Source of the DNA: Ructibacterium sp965146665
GTDB lineage: Bacteria; Bacillota; Clostridia; Monoglobales; Monoglobaceae
Direction: 5' to 3'
NCBI GenBank assembly: GCA_965146665.1
Contig: CBCTHE010000002.1
Location: 1 to 64,000 of the forward strand
Length of the DNA stretch: 64,000 bases
Notes under the pieces: model-generated
Told to the model about the DNA's origin: nothing
Seen by the model: only the letters and a program-made list of their open reading frames with translations
The model's database searches: none
In this document: in pieces, positions 36,694-46,872 of the stretch
How the letters are laid out: every line of letters starts with the position of its first letter
Position numbering within the stretch: position 1 is the first letter of the stretch
Translations under genes and position numbers: made by a program

Positions 36694-39045
36694 TTATTCC
36701 TCCGCCTCCTGCCCCTCTGACGGTCCGCCATGGATCATTATGGTCTTTTTATAGTTAACCGGCGTATCGCCGAAGGCCTCTTTAAACTTTTTAATGAGGT
36801 AGGTGGAGCTGTTGAATCCCACCTTTTGCGTAATATCATTGACCGAGGCGTTTGTATTGAGCACCAGCTCCCGCGCGAGCTCCAGCCGCTTTTGCGTCAC
36901 AAACCCGTTGAAGTTGATCCCCATCTCCTCTTTAAACAGCTTGCTGAGATAAGGCGCGGTGATATAAAGCTTTTCGGCGACCGATGAGAGGGAAATGTCC
37001 TGGTCCAGGTGCGTCTCAATATACTTGACGGCGCTGTCAACCAGCGCGGAGGTCTCCACCCGCTTATTTTGATTGAGATAGTCAAAAAAGACGGCAATCC
37101 GCTCAATCAGCCAATCCTGAAACGCGAAAATATCCCCCAGCTGCTCCTGCTCCGCATATAAATTCTGTTTGTACAGCTCTCTCATGTCAAGATTCTTTTC
37201 CAGCAGATACCCCGCGAAAAAGGAGACCATTTCATTCATAGCCCGCTGACAGACCTGATAAGCATAGGGCTGTTCCCGCATCTGCGCCACCAGCTTTCTG
37301 ACAGCGGCGGCCGCCTCCTCCAGATTCCCGCTTTTGACTGCGGCATGGTATTTTCTGAAAACCGCCGGTGGAAGCTGGGCGGACGAACGCTCCCGCTCCG
37401 TCAGCTGGTCAATCGCCAGCACCCGCTTCTCCGGCAGGAGAAACGCGTATCTGAGGCACTGCAGGGCCCGCGAATAGGAGAGGCTGATATTTTCAATCTC
37501 CTCTGTCCAGCTGCCCAGCCCTATCACCGGTTCAACCTCGTGCCGGTCCCGGGCATAATCCGCAATCCGGCGCACCAGCTCCTCCAGGCACTTTTTGTCC
37601 GGTGACTGCGCATTGACAATCACGCCCACAATTGGATCCCGCATGGAGGCCGCATAGATCCGGCGGTCTCCGCCGCCCAAGGTCTGCAGATAGCGAATCA
37701 GGTCAAACCTGTAGTACTCCAAAAAGCTTGCGTCCATTTCCTGCGCAACCTCCGGGCTGACAGTGACCGCCAGGGCGATATAGCTGTCCCCCTCAAAAGC
37801 AATATTGCATACTTTGAGGCGGTTTTGCAGACTTCGCCGGTTCTGTTCCTGGCTGGTAAGCAGTTCTTCCACTATGCTGTTTCGGATGACCGGCATGTTT
37901 TCAGCCAGCGTCCCCTTCAGACTGTTTACCTTATCAGAAAGATTGGTGAGCGTACGGTTAATCAGCCTGTACTCATTTCCCTCCTGCCTCTCGTCCGGCG
38001 CATCCATAAAGAACCGGAGGTTTTTGACAATATTTTTCAGGGGCGTGTATATATCCCGGACAAAAAACACCGAAACCCCAAGCATTGCCGCGCCAAGCAC
38101 CAGGCAGATCAGGCTGACAATCCACCGGAGAACACCGATCTTGTGATAGAATTCAGAAAACGACAGCTTCCGCACCAGGGTAAGGCCGCCAGACCCCAGA
38201 TCCACCGCGGAAATGATCGCACGGTCCCCGTCCTCCTTTGCGGTGATAAAGCGGAAGGGCTCCGCGCTGTTGACCACGCTGTGAAAGTATGGCTCCTGAC
38301 TGATGTCAGCCGTCAGCTGTTCCGGATCGCTGTGGCTCATCAGGGTGCCCTGCTGATCCACCACCATCATCTCGCATTTCTGATCCTCAATCGAGGAACG
38401 GATCAGCTCGGTGACGGCCTCCTCCCGCACCTTGATGGCGAGATATCCCTTCAGCGGGATGTTCTCACTGCGGATATAGGGGATTGTCCGAATCAGCGTA
38501 ATATATTTTTTTCCCGCGTTTTCCGGATTGTTATCACCATCATTGGGAATTTCTCTCGGCCCGATCCACTTATTCGCGGCTGTCCCCTTCTCCACAATAT
38601 CTCTGAACTCTTCCGCCGGGCCCCATTCTCCCTCCCGCAGGTACTTGATTCCCTGCGAGGAGGAGATGACCATATTGGCCTCCTTCATATAGATATCCAT
38701 TGCATAGAGGTAACCGCTGTTCACCCGGCACAGCCGCTGCAGCTCCTGACAGATGTTAAAGTGCTCGACTGATGTGGTGAGCTCCGGCGTCTCGGTAAAC
38801 CGGGCAATTTGTTCGTTTGACACAGCGGTCTCCATCCAGATCCGCTCCACCTGTTCAAAGATCTGCTGCCGGAGGCTCTCCGCCGTCCGGCGCACCATCT
38901 CCTCGTTGTTTGTGCTGATCTCATCCTCCAAAATATTAGAGAAAAAGCCATAGGAAACCATTCCGATTGATGCGGAGAGCAGTATGACCAACACCGCATA
39001 GGACGAGACTAGTTTGATAAAAACGGTATGAAATCGCTTCAGCAA
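36694..39045 (-). CDS. Membrane-spanning AraC-type regulator with extracellular sensor domain
   Basis: A one-component regulator of 783 residues. A transmembrane helix at about 12-33 is followed by an extracellular Cache-like sensor (about 35-300), a second transmembrane helix (about 305-330), a cytoplasmic linker with helical segments, and a C-terminal AraC DNA-binding domain (about 675-765: SLSSVAEKLYITAPYLSKLFK and VNDITQKVGFNSSTYLIKKFK). This type usually accompanies LplABC importers in Firmicutes and senses extracellular sugar or receptor state. The best start is a TTG at 39045, 10 bases after AAAGGA; no ATG fits as well. It lies between the SLH genes and the GH31/GH20 pair, and probably activates the importer and SLH genes of locus 2. 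Confidence 0.88.
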   Translation of the reverse strand: MLKRFHTVFIKLVSSYAVLVILLSASIGMVSYGFFSNILEDEISTNNEEMVRRTAESLRQQIFEQVERIWMETAVSNEQIARFTETPELTTSVEHFNICQELQRLCRVNSGYLYAMDIYMKEANMVISSSQGIKYLREGEWGPAEEFRDIVEKGTAANKWIGPREIPNDGDNNPENAGKKYITLIRTIPYIRSENIPLKGYLAIKVREEAVTELIRSSIEDQKCEMMVVDQQGTLMSHSDPEQLTADISQEPYFHSVVNSAEPFRFITAKEDGDRAIISAVDLGSGGLTLVRKLSFSEFYHKIGVLRWIVSLICLVLGAAMLGVSVFFVRDIYTPLKNIVKNLRFFMDAPDERQEGNEYRLINRTLTNLSDKVNSLKGTLAENMPVIRNSIVEELLTSQEQNRRSLQNRLKVCNIAFEGDSYIALAVTVSPEVAQEMDASFLEYYRFDLIRYLQTLGGGDRRIYAASMRDPIVGVIVNAQSPDKKCLEELVRRIADYARDRHEVEPVIGLGSWTEEIENISLSYSRALQCLRYAFLLPEKRVLAIDQLTERERSSAQLPPAVFRKYHAAVKSGNLEEAAAAVRKLVAQMREQPYAYQVCQRAMNEMVSFFAGYLLEKNLDMRELYKQNLYAEQEQLGDIFAFQDWLIERIAVFFDYLNQNKRVETSALVDSAVKYIETHLDQDISLSSVAEKLYITAPYLSKLFKEEMGINFNGFVTQKRLELARELVLNTNASVNDITQKVGFNSSTYLIKKFKEAFGDTPVNYKKTIMIHGGPSEGQEAEE

Positions 39046-39176
39046 AATGACACCATCCTTTGAAAATATTCCGGGGTAAGCCTTCTGGGCACTCCGGTTT
39101 TACGTCTGCCAGCTTTCTCTCTATTTTATCATAGCTCATACAAAAAATCCAGTGCCGCTGTGCGCCGCCAAAGCCC

Positions 39177-42100
39177 TCACACCTCCGGATACAGTATCAT
39201 ATCCCGCAGTGCATCCCAGCAAAACTCCATCATCACATGTATGCCCGGCGCGATATCGCTCAAACTCCCGGCCAGAATACGGTCATTCGCCTTGTCATAG
39301 AGGTAAACCGCTGGTTCTCCGTTCACCGCATATGCCTTATTGACCGGCTGCCCGGCAGAATCCTGTCCAATGCAAAGGAGCAGACGCCCCTCACCTGCAT
39401 TGTATTTGATCACGTCGCCTTCCACAATCACCCGGTCTGTACTCAGGGATGCGTTTGGATTATTGCTGTACTGCACACCTTTCGACCGGTCCAGAAGATA
39501 GGTAACACCTGCGATTTTCCCTTTAAAATCGCGCTTGAGCAGAACCACATCCCCCCGCTCCAGCTCCCCGGCCGCACACTCCTCTGACAGGAGCTCCGTT
39601 TTATAGCTCCCGCCTTGATAGCCGCAGAGCTGATAGGCAATTTCCTCGCTGTCCCAAACCTTTACCACCTCATCAACCATAAACGGCCGGGCCAGCTTTT
39701 CTGTGGACGCGCCGGTTTTACCTTCATAGACCAGAACCGCGCCCGCCACCTCGAACTCATTCTCATTATAGCATTTTACTGTATAGGACTTCTCCCCCTG
39801 GAAATAGGCCTGCTTTGCCGCGGTATACTGCTTTCTGTCCCAGTCCTCTGCCGGGATGGCAAATACCAGCGTGCTGCCGTCGATATAGCTTCGGTTGTCA
39901 AAGGAACCGTTTGACGCGGAATAGCTGATTCCGTTCATATATTGATGCCCGTCCGTCAGAGGGGCGTCAGTTCCCGCGGGCTGTGCCGTATCAATCGAAA
40001 GAATTCTGCCCTTTTGGTTCCGCTTCAGATAAACCAGCTGTTTAACAAATGCGCCATCCTGATAAAATGCGTCCGGCATTCCGTTTTCCTTCACGGAGTA
40101 AACGGCGCCATTGAATTTTATGGTGTCTGGGAACTCCAGGATATTCCATTGATTGTCGGCACCCAGCACCTCGGCCTTCCAGCCCGCGGAAATCCCGCTG
40201 GTGAGGGCCACCGCGTTGAGCAGGGCAATATGACTGTCTCCCTTTGGCTCCATCACTGCCACGTTTCCCATCGCGTCAAAGTAAAACATGGCTGTTTCTC
40301 CAAGCAGGGCTTCCTTTACGAGCTTTTCATCCAGCAGGGTTTGATAGTAAGGCGAGGTCTGATAGCTGGATTTCCGGGTTTCCACCGTCCAGCGCCCTGC
40401 CTCCGCCGCATTGAACGCGTCCACAGACCCCTGGAGCTTGGCGGATGAGGCCAATATCCGGTAATCCGCGCCGCCGGGTCTGGCTGTCCTTGCCACAAGC
40501 AGAACATCCCGAATGCTCAGTTCCTCTATCCCAGCTTCTTCCCCGTCCCTGACAATCGTATAGGTATTTTCCGGGTTTCCAATGTCCAGCTCCAGCGTCT
40601 GATTGCGGTAATAATCACGAATTTGTCCGTTCTCCCGCGAGATTGCGCCAACCATAAGCGTGTCCCAGCGTTCGACCATGGCCAGGTCATATTGACTGCT
40701 CTCTCCCGTTTTGATCAGGGTCACGCTTCCGATCTCAGGGCAGAGGTTTTCCTCCGCATATGCGGCCGTGCCGCCGTTCACCAGGATTTTCAGGTTTTTG
40801 GAGAGGGCCGCCTCTTTCACCCTGCCGGACGCGTCAAAATAGCGAAGGGTTTCCAAACCGCCGTTCTTAATCAGATCCCCGGCGCTGATCTTGAGCGGGC
40901 GTTCGCTTTCTCTGGGCTCCGCCCAGAGAATGACCGGCTCTCCCTGCTCCCGCTTTTGATAATAAAAGTCAATCCGGCTTCCCAAATACTGGGCCGCCCC
41001 GCTGCTGCCTTCCAGATAGTTACTGCCGTCAATGCGCACCATACCTTTGGGAAGGTCCGGCACGCCGGACAAACTGCCTGCGTCCGTATCTGTCACCAGG
41101 CCTTTGCCCTTAAAAATTCTGTGGTATTCAGACAGCACGGTCCTTCCTGCCTCCTGACCATAGACAACCTCTGTGCCGGAATACGTCTGCGCAAAGAGAA
41201 TGTCAGCGTCCAGGGCGTTGGACAGCAATTTCGCCGCCGCCTCTCTGGTAATTGTCTCATCACCCGACAGGCTCACGCCGGTGTTCAGGCCCTTTCGCGC
41301 GGCGATGGCGCGGTAGCCCTGAGGATAGCCGCCCTCGTATTCCGCCATGACACCATACCCGAGCAGACAGACCAGCGACTTTAAAGCCTCATCGGCCGTC
41401 ACAAGCTCATCCGGCCGGTACAGGCCGTCCACATAGCCGTTCATCAGTCCCGCCGCCGAAACCGCGCCGATTACGCCGCTGGCCCAATGACTCTCCGGCA
41501 CATCTGCAAAGGCCGTACCGGGCAATGGCTGAAGGTTCTGCGCCCGAAACAGGAGCTGTGCAAACTCCGCACGGCTGAGATCGTCAAAAGGATGGATGTT
41601 CCCCTCCTCGTCCCCCTGCAGAATTGCAAGGCCAATGAGCCGGCGGATCTCCTTTGCGTACGCACTGCCGGCATAGTCCGTTTTCTCTGCTCCCGCATTA
41701 AAATCCGGCAGTTTCACCTCCATCGGCAGTTCGCGCACCTCAATGTTGTCCACATATACCTGCGCGCCGCCGTCTCCAAAGCCAATACCGCCTTCTATAA
41801 TGGGCGTTTCGTCTGTGACATCCACCACCGGCACAGACATATCCTCATAATAAATCCGGATATTTCCGCCCCGATAGACCGCCTTCATATGTACCCATTT
41901 TCCATCGTTTCCAAGGAACGATACATCCCCTGAGCCGATCCAGCGCTTCTGTCCGCCCTGTACGTGCTCCACATTGATGGAACCGCCCGCACTGTCAAAA
42001 TACACATCATAGCGGGCACCGTTCGGCGCCCATTTGAGATAGAGGGCGGGCCAGGTGCTCCCCGCTGCGCCGTATTCAATTCTGATGTCAAACTCCGCGG

Positions 42101-42923
42101 AAAAATCTGTCCATCCCAGCGTCTGTTCCTCATGATCATAGCTTTGCACATGATAGACCTTGGTGTCTCCGTCCGTCACCACCTGGCTCTTATTGTCCAT
42201 ACTGCTCCATCCGGCCTTTCCATCCTCAAAATCACAGGCATAGATGATTTCACCGGGAATCTCCTCCTGCTTCGGTCCGTCCGCCGTTCCGCCGCCGGGT
42301 TCATCCACCGCGCCGGGCAATTCGGCGACCGTCAGATCATCCAGCAGGAAAACCGTACCGCCGTTGGAAAAGCCAATGCCGCCCTGTGCCAGGGGCAGGG
42401 CATCCTGCAGGCGCAGGATCTCCTCGCCCGCAAAGGAAACAACAATTTCATTATTTTTGATACGAAGCTCCATATCCGTCCAATGTCCGCTGTTTTCCTG
42501 AAGCGGCGCGGCACCGCGGCCCAAGGGGACGGAAAGCGTCCCCTGCCGCTTCTCCAGCTCAATGGTCTCCGCCGCCGCGTCAAAATAAATGCGATAGCTC
42601 CCTGCCTCTGAGCTCCTGAGATAAATACCCGGATAGGAGGAATCTTTAAAATCAATCTTCACCCGAAAGGCGGCTGTATAGTTGACCAGCGCTTCTGTAT
42701 CCGGACGCATATCCCCGCTCCCGACCTGAAACGCCTGTCCGCCGTCCTCCTGTACCACCGCTCCCGCATCCGCTTCGCTTTTCCAGCCGTCCGTCTGTCC
42801 GGACTCAAAATCCAGCTTCAGAACGAAATCTTCACTGGCAGCCGCGCTCCCGGCAAAGGAGGAAAGCAGAAATATTAACGCGCACGCCGCCGCGGTCAGT
42901 TTGGATCTCTTAACTATCTTCAT
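39177..42923 (-). CDS. SLH protein with two LamG-like modules and the unknown beta-rich tail
   Basis: A secreted 1248-residue protein. Signal peptide 1-29 (MKIVKRSKLTAAACALIFLL). Two LamG-like modules lie at about 35-205 and 225-405, each ending in a DDL or DN-I motif (FLLDDLTVAEL, YVDNIEVREL). SLH repeats occupy about 425-590 (SRAEFAQL, ESHWASGVIG, GGYPQGYRAIAARKG). The remaining 650 residues resemble the tail of the protein at 15429-18182: small beta units with LxxGD motifs (LERGDVVLLKRDF, ISAGDLIKNGG) and a final segment VYLYDKANDRILAG. No catalytic motif was seen. It follows the 42939-46793 gene by 15 bases. The best reading is a surface-display protein that binds glycan at its N-terminus; the tail function is unknown. 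Confidence 0.82.
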   Translation of the reverse strand: MKIVKRSKLTAAACALIFLLSSFAGSAAASEDFVLKLDFESGQTDGWKSEADAGAVVQEDGGQAFQVGSGDMRPDTEALVNYTAAFRVKIDFKDSSYPGIYLRSSEAGSYRIYFDAAAETIELEKRQGTLSVPLGRGAAPLQENSGHWTDMELRIKNNEIVVSFAGEEILRLQDALPLAQGGIGFSNGGTVFLLDDLTVAELPGAVDEPGGGTADGPKQEEIPGEIIYACDFEDGKAGWSSMDNKSQVVTDGDTKVYHVQSYDHEEQTLGWTDFSAEFDIRIEYGAAGSTWPALYLKWAPNGARYDVYFDSAGGSINVEHVQGGQKRWIGSGDVSFLGNDGKWVHMKAVYRGGNIRIYYEDMSVPVVDVTDETPIIEGGIGFGDGGAQVYVDNIEVRELPMEVKLPDFNAGAEKTDYAGSAYAKEIRRLIGLAILQGDEEGNIHPFDDLSRAEFAQLLFRAQNLQPLPGTAFADVPESHWASGVIGAVSAAGLMNGYVDGLYRPDELVTADEALKSLVCLLGYGVMAEYEGGYPQGYRAIAARKGLNTGVSLSGDETITREAAAKLLSNALDADILFAQTYSGTEVVYGQEAGRTVLSEYHRIFKGKGLVTDTDAGSLSGVPDLPKGMVRIDGSNYLEGSSGAAQYLGSRIDFYYQKREQGEPVILWAEPRESERPLKISAGDLIKNGGLETLRYFDASGRVKEAALSKNLKILVNGGTAAYAEENLCPEIGSVTLIKTGESSQYDLAMVERWDTLMVGAISRENGQIRDYYRNQTLELDIGNPENTYTIVRDGEEAGIEELSIRDVLLVARTARPGGADYRILASSAKLQGSVDAFNAAEAGRWTVETRKSSYQTSPYYQTLLDEKLVKEALLGETAMFYFDAMGNVAVMEPKGDSHIALLNAVALTSGISAGWKAEVLGADNQWNILEFPDTIKFNGAVYSVKENGMPDAFYQDGAFVKQLVYLKRNQKGRILSIDTAQPAGTDAPLTDGHQYMNGISYSASNGSFDNRSYIDGSTLVFAIPAEDWDRKQYTAAKQAYFQGEKSYTVKCYNENEFEVAGAVLVYEGKTGASTEKLARPFMVDEVVKVWDSEEIAYQLCGYQGGSYKTELLSEECAAGELERGDVVLLKRDFKGKIAGVTYLLDRSKGVQYSNNPNASLSTDRVIVEGDVIKYNAGEGRLLLCIGQDSAGQPVNKAYAVNGEPAVYLYDKANDRILAGSLSDIAPGIHVMMEFCWDALRDMILYPEV

Positions 42924-42938
42924 ATTATCCTCCCTCCA

Positions 42939-45900
42939 CTACTGTATTTGCAGAATTCGGTAAAGCATCTGCGCGGTCTCGCTTCTCGAAGCGGCGCTGC
43001 GGGGCCGGAACCGTCCGTCACTGCCCTTGATGACGCCCGCAGACGCCATGACTTCCACCGCCCCGCGGGCATACCCGCTGATCTCGCCGCTGTCCAGGAA
43101 CTCTGCCGGCTCTGAAGCTTCGGGTTTCCACCCCTTCAGCGCCGCCGCCCGGTACAGGATAACCGCAACGTCCTCCCGCGCAATGTCCGCCTCTGGTTCA
43201 AAGAGGCCGCCGCCGGTTCCGTTCACCAGTCCCTGGGCCGCCGCCGCGGCAACATACGGCGCATACCACTGATCCTGACTGACATCCTGAAACTTCACGT
43301 CTGTGCTGCCCTCCAGCCCCAGCGCCGCGGCCAGCAATTTGACAAATTCCGCCCTGGTGACTGCTGCGTCCGGCCGAAAACTGCCATCCTCAAATCCACG
43401 GATAATCCCGCTTTTAGCCAAATCTGAAATGGCGGCATAAGCCCAATGATCTGCCGGCACATCGCTGAAGGCCGCTTTTTTCAAGGGAAGCGGCGCGGGT
43501 GTCGGCACTGGTCCGGCCTCATTGGATACAGAAACCGTTCCGTTTCCTCCCATTCCGCCGGACGGACGGCCGCCCGGGTTTCCGCCCTCACCGGGAGACG
43601 CACCGGCCTTTTTCAGCAAAGCCTGATAATCCTCTTGCATCGTCTCTGCGGTGTAATACCGCTTCTGATTCAGTCCCATATAGACCTGATTCCGGTCCTT
43701 TTGCGCAGGCAGCTTTAAAACTCCGCCGGGGTCTATGCCAAACAGCGCCGCATATTCCTCCAAAATCTCCTGCACTTTGGTATAATTGGCCTGGAAAAGC
43801 TCAGAGAGCGCAATCTGAAGAGGCAAATCCTCTGCGATATCCTCCGGCGTTTCGTAATTGACTGCGCTGCGGTACAGGCCTTCGCAGGTCTCTGTCCGGA
43901 GCTTTTCCGTCAGGGCAAGGTACTTCTCCCTGTCCTGCTCTGCAATCGGATAGAAATCCATGTGCACCCGGAGCACCTCTGCGGCCTCTGCGGCGGTCCG
44001 GCAGTCTCTCAGCATCCCAACTGCCAGGCCCCGCCTGACCAGTGCGGGCAGGTTTCCATCCGAAAAGCCTGCCTGCGGCTTTTCACGAAGGAGCAAAGCG
44101 GCCGCCGCCGCTCTGCCCTCCGTCCGCAGGCTCTTCCAGAGCTCCGGCTCCAGCTTCAGCTTTTCTGACACCGCCGCATAATCCGGCGACACCAGCACTG
44201 CCGCCAGTTCTTCCCCGGTTGCCGCGCTGTTGACAGCCGCCAGAAACCGGCTCAGCCGCTCCTCGCTGATAAAATCAAATGCGGCCTCCGCCCGCGGCAG
44301 ACCAAACACACTGCCTGCCAGGGCCCGATACTGACCTTCCTCCGCGTCCTCTGCCAGGGTAAAGTCAAATGCAAAGCGATCATCCGCCGCGGGGAGCTGC
44401 CTCAGCTCCAGCACCGCCTCACGCAGGCCGGATATGTCTAAAGCCTGGGGATCAATCCCCGGCCGCAGGACCAGAAGCGACACCTCCCGTCCCCGGCCCC
44501 CGGTCAAGCTCCCGCTGACCGAAACATCATTGCGCCTGCACGCCGCTTCAATCTCAAGCGCGTGCTCCGCCTTTTCGGGCACTGTCCCGCCGGCGTCTTC
44601 CAGGGGACTGAGTACCCGCAGGCTGTCCAGATCCTGCCACAGCAGCAGCTGAATCTCGTCATAGTCAGCCTGTGTGCCCGCAAGGGTAAGGCTGAACCGG
44701 TCCGGCACAGGGATTCTGCCGTCCGGCGGGTTTGGCCGCAGACTGACCTGCTTTGCCGACAGTCCGGCCAGCCGGCCGTCTCGGTATGCGGCCAGGATCG
44801 CGGCCGCCTGCATGGGCTCAGTCTGAAAGCTGACCGCCTCCGCCTCGCACAGAATGCCCTCCGCCTGATCGCTGAACTGTTTTTGCACCTGCACAGCACG
44901 GCCCGGCCGCTTAGTGGTGATCCGCAGGTTATCCATCAGAAAGCCGCGGGTGTTTCCGCTGTCAAAACCGATTTTCCCCGGGCCCAATGCACCGGCCTGG
45001 TCCTCGGCGTCAATCACCGGCGTCTCCATATCCTTATAGTAAACCCGGATACGGCTTCCCTCTGTTTCTATCCTCAGCCGCACCCATGCCTCATTGTCGT
45101 CCATCATCCAAACCACCGGCCAGGCAAGCCAGCTCTCAGAGCCGTCCGCATTCCTCCTGACCAGAGAAAGCTCGTTCCCTCCGGATGTCAGACGGGTGTT
45201 CAGCTCCAGCCTGTAATGGGCGTCCCCCGCGGCGCGGAAATAGAGTTTTGCGGGATTGCTCTGATCAAAAATACCCGCTTCATTTCTGTAGTCCGCCCGG
45301 AGATTCAAGTCCATGACAAAATCACCATATTGATCCCGCTCTGTGAACACGGGCACGTCCGCCGTGAGCGCATGGCCGTCTTCCCTGGTCTCCACCCGTG
45401 CGCCAGCGTCCCAGCCTCTCGCCTGACCGTCCTCATAGTCCTGATACAGCAGGAGCTCCCTCTCCGTGTCGGGACCCACTGCGTCATAGCCGGCGTTATC
45501 CGGTTTCCTGGCGGTAATCAGCACATTGTCCAGATAAAATTTTGAGGCACCGCCCTGCACAAAGATCAGCTCACCGCCGGGAGGCGCGTCTGTGGCTGCT
45601 GTGGTAAAGGTCAGCGCGGGCGTCTCCTTGTCCATATAATAAATCTTAATTTCATTCCCATAGGCTTCAATTTTAAAATACGCCCAGCGGTCACACTCGT
45701 CCAGAAAGGCGGAGTCTCTTGACTCCCCCATCCACTCGGCGCTCTGGTTGTTCTTGTGCCGCTCCACAGCAATGCTCTCACTGCCGGGGATTGTATTAAA
45801 ATACAGATTATACCGTTTCGCGTCCGCACTGCGGAAATACATGCCGGGCCAGCTGTTCCCGAGCACGCCGGTGCTGTCCCTGTAGTCAATCTTCATATTA

Positions 45901-46793
45901 AATTCGATTGTATAATTGCGCATAGATCCGAGTAATTCCGGCTGACAATGGTCGTAGCCGCGCACCGCATAAACCCGGTTGTCCGGATCGAAATCCACCC
46001 CTTCGTCCTGTACCAGCTCCGGCGCGCCCCCTTCAAGGGTCCAGCCTGAGATGTCCCCATCCTCAAAATCGCTTTGATATATGAGCGCGGAGACCTGCGG
46101 ATCAAACTCCGGGACCGGGACCGGCCGCAGGGGCTTTGAGAGCATCAGATTGTCAATTCTGAGCCCGGCGCCGGATGATACCAGTCCAAAATACCCGCCG
46201 CCGTTGAGCGAATCCTCGGTCACATCCAGTACCGGTTTGGTTTTGCTGTTATAGAAGACCTTGACATTGCCGTCATACTGCTCAATCCTGAGATACGCCC
46301 ACGCTCCGGCATCCTTTGCAAAGTCCACCGCCGCCTCGTAATAACCGCCGCCCCGGGTCTCCAGCGTCAGCGTGGATCCATCTGAAATATACAGATTATT
46401 TCGCTTGCCGCCGTCAATCTGAAAATAGATGCCCGGCCAGACCCCGGAATATTTCTCCACATACCAGTTCATCTCTAACGTATAGTTCTGCCAGCTGGCA
46501 CCTTCGCTGTAATACGCGTATTCCGCCGCCGGATTAAAAATTTTTCCCCCGGCGGTGCCGTCTGCGGCTCCCTCCTCTGCAGCGGGATAATTCTCATCCA
46601 TGTTCGGATCCCAATAGGTCCACTTGCTCACATCGCCATCGTCAAAATCTTCAAAAGCCAACACATTGACTGTGCTGTCCGGCCCAGGAACAATCGGCGC
46701 GGCCGCCGGGACGCCCCAAACAGGAACCAGCGGCGCCTGTAAACAAGAGACCGCCGCAAGCAATGCAATGATCTTTGTCATCCTCTTTTTCAT
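42939..46793 (-). CDS. Wall-anchored protein with three LamG-like modules, Ig-like and helical regions and three SLH repeats
   Basis: A secreted 1284-residue protein. Signal peptide MKKRMTKIIALLAAVSCL to about residue 27. Three concanavalin-like modules at about 45-220, 235-440 and 450-640 share an FEDG...W opening, a KVFYNSKTKPVLDV or KIYYMDKETPALTF strand and a DN-x-x-I-(S/T) ending. An Ig-like unit with LLLWQDLDSLRVL follows (about 650-760), then a beta and a helical region (about 840-1045). A Gly-rich linker leads to three SLH repeats in the last 180 residues (TRAEFVKL, SRSETAQM). No catalytic residues are evident. It is downstream of the solute-binding lipoprotein, with a strong hairpin between them. 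It likely concentrates the polymer at the surface for import. Confidence 0.83.
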   Translation of the reverse strand: MKKRMTKIIALLAAVSCLQAPLVPVWGVPAAAPIVPGPDSTVNVLAFEDFDDGDVSKWTYWDPNMDENYPAAEEGAADGTAGGKIFNPAAEYAYYSEGASWQNYTLEMNWYVEKYSGVWPGIYFQIDGGKRNNLYISDGSTLTLETRGGGYYEAAVDFAKDAGAWAYLRIEQYDGNVKVFYNSKTKPVLDVTEDSLNGGGYFGLVSSGAGLRIDNLMLSKPLRPVPVPEFDPQVSALIYQSDFEDGDISGWTLEGGAPELVQDEGVDFDPDNRVYAVRGYDHCQPELLGSMRNYTIEFNMKIDYRDSTGVLGNSWPGMYFRSADAKRYNLYFNTIPGSESIAVERHKNNQSAEWMGESRDSAFLDECDRWAYFKIEAYGNEIKIYYMDKETPALTFTTAATDAPPGGELIFVQGGASKFYLDNVLITARKPDNAGYDAVGPDTERELLLYQDYEDGQARGWDAGARVETREDGHALTADVPVFTERDQYGDFVMDLNLRADYRNEAGIFDQSNPAKLYFRAAGDAHYRLELNTRLTSGGNELSLVRRNADGSESWLAWPVVWMMDDNEAWVRLRIETEGSRIRVYYKDMETPVIDAEDQAGALGPGKIGFDSGNTRGFLMDNLRITTKRPGRAVQVQKQFSDQAEGILCEAEAVSFQTEPMQAAAILAAYRDGRLAGLSAKQVSLRPNPPDGRIPVPDRFSLTLAGTQADYDEIQLLLWQDLDSLRVLSPLEDAGGTVPEKAEHALEIEAACRRNDVSVSGSLTGGRGREVSLLVLRPGIDPQALDISGLREAVLELRQLPAADDRFAFDFTLAEDAEEGQYRALAGSVFGLPRAEAAFDFISEERLSRFLAAVNSAATGEELAAVLVSPDYAAVSEKLKLEPELWKSLRTEGRAAAAALLLREKPQAGFSDGNLPALVRRGLAVGMLRDCRTAAEAAEVLRVHMDFYPIAEQDREKYLALTEKLRTETCEGLYRSAVNYETPEDIAEDLPLQIALSELFQANYTKVQEILEEYAALFGIDPGGVLKLPAQKDRNQVYMGLNQKRYYTAETMQEDYQALLKKAGASPGEGGNPGGRPSGGMGGNGTVSVSNEAGPVPTPAPLPLKKAAFSDVPADHWAYAAISDLAKSGIIRGFEDGSFRPDAAVTRAEFVKLLAAALGLEGSTDVKFQDVSQDQWYAPYVAAAAAQGLVNGTGGGLFEPEADIAREDVAVILYRAAALKGWKPEASEPAEFLDSGEISGYARGAVEVMASAGVIKGSDGRFRPRSAASRSETAQMLYRILQIQ

Positions 46794-46816
46794 AACAGAT
46801 CCTTTCTATGTGCCAT

Positions 46817-46846
46817 GCGGCAGTGCGCATTTCTCCGCACTGCCGC
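46817..46846 (-). promoter_or_regulatory. Intercistronic hairpin between the lipoprotein and SLH genes
   Basis: Eleven-bp perfect stem GCGGCAGTGCG/CGCACTGCCGC with an 8-base loop, placed 26 bases after the lipoprotein stop and 24 bases before the SLH start. No T tract follows on the minus strand, so it is more likely an RNA-stabilising or processing hairpin than a full terminator. It could let the receptor be made in excess over the giant downstream protein. Confidence 0.55.
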
Positions 46847-46872
46847 AGTTTCTCTCCGTCACGGCATGAGGG

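Noticed and set aside
44562..45545. Plus-strand open frame of 327 codons
   Set aside because: Antisense shadow of the three-module LamG/SLH gene; no ribosome site and no conserved pattern.
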